A DNA stretch of 64,000 nt from Betaproteobacteria bacterium (GTDB taxonomy: Bacteria > Pseudomonadota > Gammaproteobacteria > Burkholderiales > Casimicrobiaceae): assembly GCA_009778785.1 (NCBI GenBank), contig WRFN01000001.1, positions 248,001-312,000 of the forward strand, in the 5' to 3' direction. Below, in pieces: positions 10,840 to 18,849 of this stretch (positions are counted from its first letter, which is position 1; every line of letters starts with the position of its first letter). The translations under genes were made by a program, and so were the position numbers. Under the pieces are notes generated by a model. It searched no databases and had not been told where the DNA came from. It saw only the letters and a list, made by a program, of their open reading frames with translations.

Positions 10840-12279
10840 ATGAATGCCAAAGTCGCCCGCCGCCGTTTACACGCTCCCAAAGCCACTCGCCTTTTCGTTC
10901 TCGACACCAACGTATTGCTGCACGATCCCACTTCGTTGTTCCGCTTTCAGGAGCACGATATTTATCTGCCGATTCTGGTGCTCGAAGAACTCGACGATCA
11001 CAAAAAAGGCAATTCGGAAACGGCTCGCAATGCCCGTCAGGTCTCTCGTTTTCTCGATGAACTGATCAATCGGCACATCGCGCAGAAAAATAACGGCATC
11101 GCTTCGGGCATCGCGCTCATGCCGCCGAACGGCGCTTTTCAGGCGACCGGCTCACTCTTTCTGCAAACCGACGTGATTCCGCCTTCGACGTTGCCGTTTC
11201 TGGCGGCGCGCGCCGACAATCAGATTCTCGCCATCGTCAAACATCTCAGTACGCAATACCCCGAACGCGATGTTTTTCTGGTGAGCAAAGACATCAATAT
11301 GCGAATCAAGGCGCAAGCCTTGAGTTTGAACGCCGAAGATTATTTCAACGATAAGGTTCTCGAAGATTCTGATTTGCTTTATACCGGCGCGACCGAGTTG
11401 CCGCAGAATTTTTGGGACACGCACGGGAAGGGTATGGAGTCGTGGCAACTGGGCGGCCACACTTTGTACCGCATCGTTGGCCCGCTGGCGGAAACGCTGC
11501 ATCTGAACGAAATGGTGTATCTCGAACGCGCCAGTGAAGCGCCGTTCTACGCGACCGTCAAAGAGATCGGTGAGGGTAACGTCGTTCTGCAAACCATCAA
11601 GGATTACACGCACGCTAAAAACGCCGTGTGGGGCATCACTGCGCGCAACCGCGAGCAAAACTTCGCGCTGAATTTGTTGATGAATCCGGAGATTGATCTC
11701 GTCACGCTGGTCGGTCAGGCAGGCACCGGCAAAACCTTGTTGACGCTGGCCGCCGGATTGATGCTGGCGATCGAGTTCAAAAAATACAGCGAAATCATCA
11801 TCACCCGCGTTACCATTCCGGTCGGCGAAGACATCGGTTTTCTGCCCGGCACCGAAGAAGAAAAGATGACGCCGTGGATGGGCGCGCTCGAAGACAATCT
11901 GGAAGTTTTGCAACCCGCCGTCGAAGACGCGGGCACTTGGGGGCGCGCTGCCACCAACGATGTGTTGAGCGCGTATATCAAGATCAAAAGTCTCAACTTC
12001 ATGCGCGGTCGCACCTTCGTCAAGAAATTTCTGATTATCGACGAAGCGCAAAATTTAACGTCCAAGCAAATGAAAACGCTGATTACCCGCGCCGGACCCG
12101 GCACCAAAGTAGTTTGCCTCGGTAACCTCGCCCAGATCGATACGCCTTACCTCACTGAAGGCAATTCGGGGCTGACGTATGTCGTGGATCGGATGAAAGG
12201 CTGGAAACACGCCGGACACATCACGCTGGCGCGCGGCGAGCGGTCGAGATTGGCCGATCATGCGTCGGAGATGTTGTAG
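10840..12279 (+). CDS. PIN domain-PhoH family ATPase (YlaK/PhoH2 type)
   Basis: The 479-residue protein joins an N-terminal PIN nuclease domain to a PhoH ATPase domain. The PIN part shows FVLDTNVLLHDP (acidic residue of the active site), VLEELDDHKKG and DVFLVSKDINMRIKAQA. The ATPase part has Walker A GQAGTGKT at residues 292-299, GFLPGTEEEKMTPWMG, and Walker B FLIIDEAQNLTSKQMKTL. PhoH2 proteins of this architecture from mycobacteria have been described as RNA helicase/ribonucleases. It is a single gene with its own start after a 68-base gap from rnfH, and a GC-rich hairpin (12312-12330) follows it. Confidence 0.92.
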   Translation: MNAKVARRRLHAPKATRLFVLDTNVLLHDPTSLFRFQEHDIYLPILVLEELDDHKKGNSETARNARQVSRFLDELINRHIAQKNNGIASGIALMPPNGAFQATGSLFLQTDVIPPSTLPFLAARADNQILAIVKHLSTQYPERDVFLVSKDINMRIKAQALSLNAEDYFNDKVLEDSDLLYTGATELPQNFWDTHGKGMESWQLGGHTLYRIVGPLAETLHLNEMVYLERASEAPFYATVKEIGEGNVVLQTIKDYTHAKNAVWGITARNREQNFALNLLMNPEIDLVTLVGQAGTGKTLLTLAAGLMLAIEFKKYSEIIITRVTIPVGEDIGFLPGTEEEKMTPWMGALEDNLEVLQPAVEDAGTWGRAATNDVLSAYIKIKSLNFMRGRTFVKKFLIIDEAQNLTSKQMKTLITRAGPGTKVVCLGNLAQIDTPYLTEGNSGLTYVVDRMKGWKHAGHITLARGERSRLADHASEML

Positions 12280-12311
12280 GGGCGCCGCGCCGTGCCGTGC
12301 CCTTATTTCAT

Positions 12312-12330
12312 ACCCCTCCAGCGGAGGGGT
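12312..12330 (+). terminator. Hairpin downstream of the PhoH-family gene
   Basis: An 8-bp stem (ACCCCTCC with GGAGGGGT) closes a 3-base loop 33 bases after the stop. There is no downstream T-run, so intrinsic termination is uncertain. Confidence 0.4.
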
Positions 12331-12414
12331 GGACACCGAAGGCGTACGGGGTGGTTGAGGGTAACGTGATGGTGCGAGCGGCAGAATGCCGCCTCTACGG
12401 AAATAATGAGAGTG

Positions 12415-12520
12415 AAAGGACTGGATTCCCTGTCATTCCCGCGAAGGCGGGAACGTCGCGGGAAGGACGGCAAGAGAGGGTTCTGCCTGTCGCCACATTT
12501 CAGCCTATGCGGGAATAGCG
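12415..12520 (+). repeat. Dispersed ~100-bp repeat with CCCGCGAAGGCGGG palindrome
   Basis: This element between the convergent PhoH and serB genes contains GGATTCCCTGTCATTCCCG, GCGAAGGCGGGAACG and then GACGGCAAGAGAGG. A reverse-orientation copy at 53900-53998 matches over about 95 bases, and shorter relatives lie at 54601-54655 and 54735-54767. The central palindrome would form a strong hairpin, as in REP-type extragenic elements. The rest of 12280-12536 also holds a short GCGGCAGAATGCCGC unit at 12378-12398. Confidence 0.7.
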
Positions 12521-12536
12521 CCAGCCCACTTACCAC

Positions 12537-13403
12537 TCAACAAAAACAATTCACTACCGCATCCAGCCCGCAATGGTCGATGGCGTGGGTTGCGGCGCTA
12601 CGCACTTTCGGTTTGGCGTGGTAGGCGAACGAGATATCCGCCGCCTGAAACATCATCAGGTCGTTGGCGCCGTCGCCGATGGCAACGGTCAACGGTTTTT
12701 GCGGCGTCGCGTATTTCGCCTTGAGCGCATTCAACTGCGTCGCTTTGCCCGCCGCGCCGAGCACTTCGCCGATGATGCGTCCGGTCAACTTGCCGTCAAC
12801 GATTTCCAGCGTGTTGGACGCGGCCTGAGTGAAACCCAGTCGCGCGCGCAGTTTGTCGGTGAAGAAGGTGAAGCCGCCGGAGACCAGCACGGACTTGACG
12901 CCCGCCGCGTGAAACGTTTCCAGCATTTCTTCCGCGCCCGGTGACAGAAAAAGGCGGGTTTCGTAAATTTCCGCCAGCGCCGCTTCGGGAACACCCTTCA
13001 ACAACGCCACCCGCGCCATCAGACTTTCCCGAAAATCCATTTCGCCGCGCATCGCTCGCTCGGTGATGTTGGCCACTTGCGGTTTGATGCCGATCATATC
13101 AGCGATTTCATCAACGCACTCGATGGTGATAAGCGTCGAATCCATGTCCATCGCCAGCACGCACACGTCTTGCAGGCGATGCGAGTGCGGCACCAGCGCC
13201 ACGTCGAAACCGCGCTGCGATAATTCCGTAGCCGTCGGCGACGGCACTTTGACGTTGCGCAACCGATAAGCCGGCGGCAGTTTCCGTATCGCCTCCCATT
13301 CATCGGCGCCGACTTCTCTCGTCCAGGCGTCCAGATCGAGCGGCAACGCCGCCGGCGCTTGAAAGACCAAATCAAAGCCGCTCTGACGATCCGCGTTATT
13401 CAT
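12537..13403 (-). CDS. serB: Phosphoserine phosphatase
   Basis: SerB removes phosphate from O-phosphoserine in the last step of serine synthesis. The 288-residue protein is a HAD-superfamily phosphatase: nucleophile motif DMDST at residues 86-90 (Asp86 nucleophile, Asp88 general acid), motif II serine in SVLVSGGFTFFTDKL, and motif IV GDGANDLMMFQAAD. An N-terminal region of about 80 residues resembles the regulatory ACT-like part of longer SerB proteins but is short. Its start overlaps the rnr stop by 4 bases (13400-13403), implying coupled translation. It ends next to the repeat-rich gap shared with the PhoH gene. Confidence 0.96.
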   Translation of the reverse strand: MNNADRQSGFDLVFQAPAALPLDLDAWTREVGADEWEAIRKLPPAYRLRNVKVPSPTATELSQRGFDVALVPHSHRLQDVCVLAMDMDSTLITIECVDEIADMIGIKPQVANITERAMRGEMDFRESLMARVALLKGVPEAALAEIYETRLFLSPGAEEMLETFHAAGVKSVLVSGGFTFFTDKLRARLGFTQAASNTLEIVDGKLTGRIIGEVLGAAGKATQLNALKAKYATPQKPLTVAIGDGANDLMMFQAADISFAYHAKPKVRSAATHAIDHCGLDAVVNCFC

Positions 13404-15625
13404 GATTTCTTTTTCCGTTCGGTTTTGGAAGGTGAGCGTTTTTTCACGTCGTCTTGGGCAGCTTTCGTTTCGGGAAGTTCACCTTCCCACAGCGTGAAAT
13501 CGATTTTGCCCGCGTCGGAATCGACTCGAACCACTCGCACCGCTACCCGTTGCGCCAAAGTATAAACGACGCCGCTGCGCTGTCCGGTCAGCGTGTGACG
13601 GGTCGCGTCGAAGCGAAAATAATCGTGCCCCAACTCGGTCACATGCGCCAGCCCGTCGATGGCCAAACCGTCCAGCGTAATGAACAAACCGAAATTCGTG
13701 ACGCCGGAAACCGTGCCCATCATCACGTCGTTCAAATGCCGCTGCATGTACAAACATTTCAGCCAGTTTTCCACTTCGCGTGTGGCTTCGTCGGCGCGAC
13801 GCTCGGTCATCGAGCAGTGCTCGCCCAACACTTCCCACGAATCGCCTTTCGGCTGATACGTTTTTTCGGCGAGGATGGCTTTCAATGTCCGGTGTATCAG
13901 AAGATCGGGATAACGCCGGATCGGCGAAGTGAAATGCGTGTAAGCGGGGTACGCCAGACCGAAGTGCCCCTTTTCCTCGGCGCTGTATTCGGCGCGCTGC
14001 AACGAGCGCAACAACAGCGTTTGCAGCAAATCCTTGTCGTCGCGCTCCTGTATCTGCTTGAGCAGCTTGGCGTAATCTTTGGTTGTCGGCTTTTCGCCGC
14101 CGCCGAGGCGCAACGCGCATAGCGCCAGAAACGCTTTCAACGCCGCCAGCTTCTCCGTCGTCGGCCCTTCGTGAACGCGGAACAGCGCTTGCGCGTGATG
14201 CTCCCGAATCGTCTCTGCCGCGCAAACATTGGCCGCCAACATGCACTCTTCGATCAGCCGGTGCGCGTCGTTGCGTACCAGTGGCGTGATTTTTTCGATC
14301 TTGCCGCGCGCGTTGAAGTGCATTTCCATCTCGGCGGTTTCAAAGTCGATGGCGCCGCGTTTTTGCCGCTGCTCGAAAAAGCGCTGGAACAAATCGTATA
14401 GCGTATCGAGCGATGCCTTGACGTTTTTCGCCACATCCGCTTTCAGCGTCGGCAGGGCTTTGCCGTGCGACAAGTAATTCCACACCTCAGTGTACGTCAG
14501 GCGTGCCCACGAGCGAATCACCGCCGGATAAAATTCATAACGCTGTACGATGCCGCGGGCAGAAACCATCATGTCGCACGCCATTACCAGCCGATCCACC
14601 GCAGGATTCAACGAACACAAGCCGTTCGACAGCGCTTCCGGCAACATCGGGATCACCTGACGCGGGAAATATACCGAATTGCCGCGCTCTCTGGCCGCCT
14701 TGTCCAGCGCGCCGCCGTCCTTCACGTAATGCGACACGTCGGCAATCGCCACGATCAACCGATAACCGCGCCCGCTTTTCGCCGCATAGACGGCATCGTC
14801 AAAGTCGCGCGCTGTTTCGCCGTCGATCGTTACCAGCGGCAAGTCGCGCAAATCGCGTCGCCCTTTGATGTCGGACGGCTTGACGTGATCGCCGAGTTTT
14901 TCGGCGCTGCGCTCAACCGCTTCGGAAAACACGAACGGCAGCTCATGCTTACGCAACGCGATGTCGATTTCGATGCCGTCCGCGTCCGCCGCGCCCAGAA
15001 CTTCCTTGACCCGAACAATCGCCTCGTGCGACGCCGACGGCGGCTCGACGACTTCCACCACCACGATGTCGCCCTCTTTGCCGCCGCCGCGTCCGTTCGG
15101 CGCCAGCAAAAAATCCTGATTGAGCCGACGATCCTCCGCCACCACGAACCAGACGCCGTGCCTCTGGTACAAGTGCCCCACCACCTCGCGTCGCCCGTGT
15201 TCGAGCACATCGAGAATCTCCGCCCCGACGCGGCCGCGCTCGCTCCGCGGCAGCCGTCGCGCCGCCACCTTGTCGCCGTGCAAAACCTTGTACATCTCCT
15301 GCGGCGACAAAAACAAATCGTCGCCGCCTTCGTCCGGCCTCAAAAAACCATAACCGTCGGGGTGGCCGAGCACCGTCCCCACCACTAAATCAAGCGCCTC
15401 CGGCAAGCAGAGCGCGCCCTTGCGGTTGGCGAACAGCACCCCACGCTTGACCAACTGCGCCAGCAGCGCCTCGAAAGCCGTCTTGTCGGCGGCGTCGATT
15501 CGCAACGTTTTTGCCAGCGCCGCCGGCAGCACCGGCACCCCGGCGGCGCGTATGACACTCAAAATTCGGCCCTCGTCGGGCAGGCGGGAAAGCAAACGGC
15601 GGGAGGATGACGAACGAGAAGGCAT
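13400..15625 (-). CDS. rnr: Ribonuclease R (3'-5' exoribonuclease)
   Basis: RNase R degrades structured RNA and takes part in rRNA quality control and trans-translation-linked decay. The 741-residue protein has the RNB-family order: N-terminal helix-turn-helix and cold-shock domains (GTVLGHPDGYGFLRPDEG), the RNB catalytic domain with the acidic cluster TIDGETARDFDDAVYA, then SNGLCSLNPAVDRLVM, and a C-terminal S1 domain (VSGVTNFGLFITLDGLAIDGLAHVTELG) ending in a basic tail (KKRSPSKTERKKKS). It is somewhat shorter than E. coli RNase R (813 residues). The ATG at 15625 is 61 bases from the divergently transcribed tRNA-Leu gene. serB overlaps its end. Confidence 0.97.
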   Translation of the reverse strand: MPSRSSSSRRLLSRLPDEGRILSVIRAAGVPVLPAALAKTLRIDAADKTAFEALLAQLVKRGVLFANRKGALCLPEALDLVVGTVLGHPDGYGFLRPDEGGDDLFLSPQEMYKVLHGDKVAARRLPRSERGRVGAEILDVLEHGRREVVGHLYQRHGVWFVVAEDRRLNQDFLLAPNGRGGGKEGDIVVVEVVEPPSASHEAIVRVKEVLGAADADGIEIDIALRKHELPFVFSEAVERSAEKLGDHVKPSDIKGRRDLRDLPLVTIDGETARDFDDAVYAAKSGRGYRLIVAIADVSHYVKDGGALDKAARERGNSVYFPRQVIPMLPEALSNGLCSLNPAVDRLVMACDMMVSARGIVQRYEFYPAVIRSWARLTYTEVWNYLSHGKALPTLKADVAKNVKASLDTLYDLFQRFFEQRQKRGAIDFETAEMEMHFNARGKIEKITPLVRNDAHRLIEECMLAANVCAAETIREHHAQALFRVHEGPTTEKLAALKAFLALCALRLGGGEKPTTKDYAKLLKQIQERDDKDLLQTLLLRSLQRAEYSAEEKGHFGLAYPAYTHFTSPIRRYPDLLIHRTLKAILAEKTYQPKGDSWEVLGEHCSMTERRADEATREVENWLKCLYMQRHLNDVMMGTVSGVTNFGLFITLDGLAIDGLAHVTELGHDYFRFDATRHTLTGQRSGVVYTLAQRVAVRVVRVDSDAGKIDFTLWEGELPETKAAQDDVKKRSPSKTERKKKS

Positions 15626-15645
15626 AATTATTTAGACAATCAACT

Positions 15646-15674
15646 TTGACAAGCGACGGAACGTCTCGTAAAAT
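15646..15674 (+). promoter_or_regulatory. Promoter of the tRNA-Leu/tRNA-Pro unit
   Basis: A consensus -35 TTGACA (15646-15651) and a -10 TAAAAT (15669-15674) are separated by exactly 17 bases. The predicted transcript start lies about 6 bases before mature tRNA-Leu, which suits a stable RNA promoter. Confidence 0.8.
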
Positions 15675-15686
15675 GCCGATCCTGTT

Positions 15687-15771
15687 GCCCAGATGGCGAA
15701 ATTGGTAGACGCGCTAGTTTCAGGTACTAGTGGGGAGACCCTTGGAGGTTCGAGTCCTCTTCTGGGCACCA
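15687..15771 (+). tRNA. tRNA-Leu (anticodon CAG)
   Basis: An 85-base tRNA with a 7-bp acceptor stem (GCCCAGA with TCTGGGC), discriminator A and encoded CCA. The anticodon stem CTAGT/ACTAG encloses the loop TTCAGGT, giving CAG, which reads CUG. The long variable arm (GGGGAGACCC) is as expected for leucine tRNA. The T-arm is GAGGTTCGAGTCCTC. Confidence 0.95.
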
Positions 15772-15799
15772 TCATTGCACAATTTAATGTGCCCTCGGT

Positions 15800-15876
15800 C
15801 GGGGCGTAGCGCAGCCTGGTAGCGCACCTGCATGGGGTGCAGGGGGTCGGAAGTTCGAATCTTCTCGCCCCGACCA
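15800..15876 (+). tRNA. tRNA-Pro (anticodon GGG)
   Basis: A 77-base tRNA with acceptor stem CGGGGCG/CGCCCCG, discriminator A and encoded CCA. The anticodon stem CCTGC/GCAGG encloses ATGGGGT, so the anticodon is GGG (reads CCC and CCU). It lies 28 bases after tRNA-Leu and probably shares its promoter. Confidence 0.95.
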
Positions 15877-15930
15877 CCTCACTCATGGGATTCTGAAAAA
15901 TTGGGATCACCGCACCGGCTCGCTTCGTTG

Positions 15931-16021
15931 TGGCGGAAGGAGCGGGATTCGAACCCGCGTTAGGGTATTACCCTAAACACGCTTTCCAGGCGTGCGACTT
16001 AAACCACTCATCCATCCTTCC
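15931..16021 (-). tRNA. tRNA-Ser (anticodon GGA)
   Basis: A 91-base tRNA on the minus strand with acceptor stem GGAAGGA/TCCTTCC, discriminator G and encoded CCA. The anticodon stem CACGC/GCGTG encloses CTGGAAA, giving GGA. The long variable arm (TTAGGGTAATACCCTAA) is typical of serine tRNA. A TACAAT at 16039-16034 on the minus strand is a likely -10, though no clear -35 is visible. Confidence 0.95.
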
Positions 16022-16113
16022 GGCAAGGGCGCAATTGTACCCTAAAACCGGCTTGAAACCGGTCATATCCCGTGAAAACGCGCTACAGTAATACTGTTGT
16101 GCCGACGGAACGC

Positions 16114-16485
16114 ATGATCATGGAAAAACAACTTGCCGCTTACCTTCATCTGATGACCACGGTTCTCGCCGAAATGGAGGGTGCGCCCGCTCCCGAGCGC
16201 TTGAAGCAGTTAATCAGTTTTCATTACCAGCAAACGGTTTTTTTTCAACACGAGAGGCTGATCCATCTGCTGGTGACTTTCTTTTTTGCTTTTCTGCTGA
16301 TTTGCAGTATCGTCGGAACTCTGCTTCTGCCGCAGCGGACGTTTTTTTTGCTCGACATTTTGTTGGCGATCACCTTGTTGTTTTATATCAAGCATTATTT
16401 CTTTCTGGAAAACAACGTCCAGAAACTTTACCCGATCCACGAAGCGTTGCAACGCAAACTCGGCGCGTTGCCGCCTTTATCCTGA
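16114..16485 (+). CDS. Small hypothetical membrane protein
   Basis: I do not recognise the family. From the ATG at 16114 the protein is 123 residues. It has an amphipathic N-terminal part (EKQLAAYLHLMTTVLAEMEGAPAPERLKQ, residues 4-32), two membrane spans (LIHLLVTFFFAFLLICSIVGTLLL and FFLLDILLAITLLFYIKHYFF) and a short cytoplasmic tail. A second ATG at 16120 is an equally plausible start. A GTG at 16072 would add 14 residues but lacks support. The glycosyltransferase gene follows after 12 bases, so the two are probably co-transcribed. Confidence 0.65.
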   Translation: MIMEKQLAAYLHLMTTVLAEMEGAPAPERLKQLISFHYQQTVFFQHERLIHLLVTFFFAFLLICSIVGTLLLPQRTFFLLDILLAITLLFYIKHYFFLENNVQKLYPIHEALQRKLGALPPLS

Positions 16486-16497
16486 CCGCTGCTTTCA

Positions 16498-17451
16498 ATG
16501 GCTACTCCTTCTCCGGCTTCCGACCCGACCGTCGCCATTTTGCTCTGCACTTATCAGGGAGAAACCTTTTTGGCGAGGCAGTTGGATTCGATTGCCGATC
16601 AGACCCATCCGAACTGGGCGCTGTACGTTGCCGACGACGGTTCGACGGATCGCACCCGTGCGATTCTCGAAGCGTATCGGGCGCAATGGCAAGCGAAGTG
16701 GGGGGCAGATCGTCTGCACATCATGGACGGCCCGCGTCGCGGTTTCGCCGCCAATTTTTTAACCCTGTTGTGTCAGGACGGCATTCGCGCCGATTATTAC
16801 GCTTACTGCGATCAAGACGATTTTTGGGAATCGTACAAACTCATAAAAGCGCTGCGTTTCGTTTCGCTTCTTCCCGCCGAAAAGCCCGCGCTTTACGCTG
16901 CCCGCACCGAGTTGATCAGTGAATCCGATTCCGGTTTGGGCTTCTCGCCGTGCTTCACGCGACCGCCTGCTTTCGCCAACGCGCTCGTGCAAAACATCGG
17001 CGGCGGTAACACGATGGTGTTTAACGACAGCGCGCGCCGATTGCTGAAAGGCGCCGGCGTCGTCGATGTGTCGGCGCACGATTGGTGGACTTACCTCGTC
17101 GTCAGCGGCGGCGGCGGCGTCGTGCTCTACGATCCCCAACCGAACGTGCAATATCGCCAGCACGCGAAAAACCAGATGGGCGCCAACCTCGGGTTCGCTG
17201 CGCGCTTTACTCGCGCCCGTTTGTTACTCGGCGGCGATTTCAAAGCCTGGAACACGCGCAATCTGGCCGCGCTACAAAATGTGCGCGCACAACTCACGCC
17301 GGAAAATCAAAACACCCTCGACGCTTTCGCTGCTGTTCGCAGCAGCGGCCTGTTCACTCGCCTTGCCGCGCTGCGCCGCAGCGGTGTTTATCGACAAACC
17401 TTCAGCGGCAATCTGGGACTGTTCGTCGCGGCGTGCGGCAGAAAGCTGTAG
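16498..17451 (+). CDS. Family 2 glycosyltransferase
   Basis: This 317-residue protein has the GT-A fold opening of family 2 glycosyltransferases: VAILLCTYQGETFLARQLDSI, then the nucleotide-binding VADDGSTDRT, RRGFAANFLTLL, and the metal-binding YCDQDDFWE. That layout (QTHPNWALYVADDGSTD, YAYCDQDDFW) resembles rhamnosyl- and similar transferases that add sugars to surface polysaccharide. The sugar and acceptor cannot be told from sequence. There is no transmembrane segment. It stands apart from any visible polysaccharide cluster and follows a small membrane protein by 12 bases. Confidence 0.88.
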   Translation: MATPSPASDPTVAILLCTYQGETFLARQLDSIADQTHPNWALYVADDGSTDRTRAILEAYRAQWQAKWGADRLHIMDGPRRGFAANFLTLLCQDGIRADYYAYCDQDDFWESYKLIKALRFVSLLPAEKPALYAARTELISESDSGLGFSPCFTRPPAFANALVQNIGGGNTMVFNDSARRLLKGAGVVDVSAHDWWTYLVVSGGGGVVLYDPQPNVQYRQHAKNQMGANLGFAARFTRARLLLGGDFKAWNTRNLAALQNVRAQLTPENQNTLDAFAAVRSSGLFTRLAALRRSGVYRQTFSGNLGLFVAACGRKL

Positions 17452-17480
17452 ATTTTTGAACGGCCACTCTGGAGAAAGCC

Positions 17481-18101
17481 ATGAGCACTTTTGAAGACAG
17501 CGACGAAGATCTGCCATTGATAACAGCGCGTTCGCTGCTTCTCGGTTTTTTCGACCTTCACAGTCTTTCGCCTGATTTTGACGATTGGACGGAGGAACGG
17601 TTGTCCGACAACCCACCGCGCTTGTTTCGTTTACGCCAGTTGATGGCGATGTTTCGCGCCTTCGGCTTGCCTTGGGATCCGTCGGCGTTTACCGAAGGCG
17701 GATTCATCCAGCCCGAACACCCACGATACGCGTCGCTCTTGCCCAGTCTGAAAAATGAACTGCTGAAAGCAAATCCCAAGGAAATGCCCATGAGGGAATA
17801 CAAGGGAATCGTGAACGATCAACTTCCCGACTTTTTTGCGATCCTGTTCGATTACCGCATGTGCGTGGATGAGGTGTTGTCTTTTTCGAGCGGGGTACTG
17901 GAAGCAAGCGACTTATATTTGTTAGCGTACCAAAAAGCGGAGGCGTTGAACAAAATCATTCGCAGTCATGTTGCTGCTGTCGAAGACACCTTGACGACGC
18001 TGATTAGCCCCCAAGGAGCTTCATTCACCGTCGAGCAACTCGTGCGGGACTATGGCTCCCCCGACGTTGACGTGTCCGAGATTGACGAAGAGTGGATGTG
18101 A
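17481..18101 (+). CDS. Hypothetical protein, soluble
   Basis: I do not recognise this 206-residue protein. It is acidic (N-terminus MSTFEDSDEDLPLI, C-terminus VSEIDEEWM), has no signal peptide or membrane span, and appears mostly helical. The start is supported by GGAGA 9 bases upstream. It lies 29 bases after the glycosyltransferase on the same strand and could be its operon partner. A hairpin at 18209-18232 separates it from the convergent universal stress gene. Confidence 0.6.
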   Translation: MSTFEDSDEDLPLITARSLLLGFFDLHSLSPDFDDWTEERLSDNPPRLFRLRQLMAMFRAFGLPWDPSAFTEGGFIQPEHPRYASLLPSLKNELLKANPKEMPMREYKGIVNDQLPDFFAILFDYRMCVDEVLSFSSGVLEASDLYLLAYQKAEALNKIIRSHVAAVEDTLTTLISPQGASFTVEQLVRDYGSPDVDVSEIDEEWM

Positions 18102-18208
18102 GACGTGGAATGGTTGAGTCTCGGACAAAAGGAAGGGTATCCAACAAATAAGACCACAGACCGTCATCCGCTCCAAGAGCGACGCGCGAACGTTTCTTCT
18201 CCCTCGAT

Positions 18209-18232
18209 CCCTCTCCCGCTTGCGGGAGAGGG
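18209..18232. terminator. Perfect hairpin between convergent genes
   Basis: CCCTCTCCCG and CGGGAGAGGG form a perfect 10-bp stem with a CTTG loop, midway between the 3' ends of the hypothetical gene and the universal stress gene. It may stop transcription from both sides, although flanking T-runs are absent. Similar CTCTCCC...GGGAGAG hairpins occur at 36131-36160 and 39898-39926, so it also looks like a dispersed unit. Confidence 0.5.
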
Positions 18233-18249
18233 AAGGGGATAGAATTGAA

Positions 18250-18693
18250 TTACCGGATGACCAGCACTGGCAGTGTCGAGTGCGTCAACACTTTTTGGGT
18301 TTCGCTGCCGAGCAGCATGGCGGAGATGCCGCGACGTCCGTGCGACGCCATGATGATCAGGTCGCAGTTATTTTCCTTGGCGGCGCCGAGGATCGCTTCC
18401 CACGGCGTGGCGGCGAGGACGTGAATGCGCGCACAAGCGACGTTGGCTTTCTTCACGCGGTCTTCCGCTGCCGAAAGAATTTTTTCGGCTTCTTCGGTGA
18501 CGAAAGCGGCAAATTCTTTTTTGGAAATCGGCTCATAGACGACACCGCCGGCGTAGGCCGGAAGCGGGTAGCTGGGGGATGCGTAGAAAACGAAAAGCTG
18601 GGCTTTCAACGCCACGGCCAAGTCGATAGCTTGATCGATGGCTTTGTCGGAAAGCGGCGAACCGTCGGTAGCAACCAATAATTTTTTGTACAT
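18250..18693 (-). CDS. Universal stress protein (UspA family)
   Basis: A single-domain Usp protein of 147 residues. It begins MYKKLLVATDGSPLSDKAIDQAIDLA, and ends with MASHGRRGISAMLLGSETQKVLTHSTLPVLVIR. The tail fits the ATP-binding pattern G-2x-G-9x-G(S/T) except that the first glycine is alanine, so nucleotide binding is likely but not certain. Good start: AGGAGG about 6 bases before the ATG. It is divergent from ccoI, with 156 bases between them. Usp genes beside cbb3 loci are often induced at low oxygen, but I see no FNR box in this gap. Confidence 0.92.
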   Translation of the reverse strand: MYKKLLVATDGSPLSDKAIDQAIDLAVALKAQLFVFYASPSYPLPAYAGGVVYEPISKKEFAAFVTEEAEKILSAAEDRVKKANVACARIHVLAATPWEAILGAAKENNCDLIIMASHGRRGISAMLLGSETQKVLTHSTLPVLVIR

Positions 18694-18849
18694 GCAAACC
18701 TCCTCTCAGGGTTGGAAAATACAAACTAACAATGAGTATGCTGGCCGTTTTAGGCCAATAGGTCAAGGGGTTTAATGCGCAAACATTTCAACCGGCCATG
18801 CCGACGCAGATATTGACCTGACCGGATCGGTACCGTAGAGTTTCAGCCC

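Noticed and set aside
15632..15910. A 92-codon open frame on the minus strand across tRNA-Leu and tRNA-Pro
   Set aside because: It is read antisense through two tRNA genes; such frames (with [14 protein letters not shown] text) are a well-known artefact.
18694..18849. A search for an FNR box between the universal stress gene and ccoI
   Set aside because: TTGACC-type half-sites occur (near 18760 and 18818) but none has a matching partner at the right spacing.
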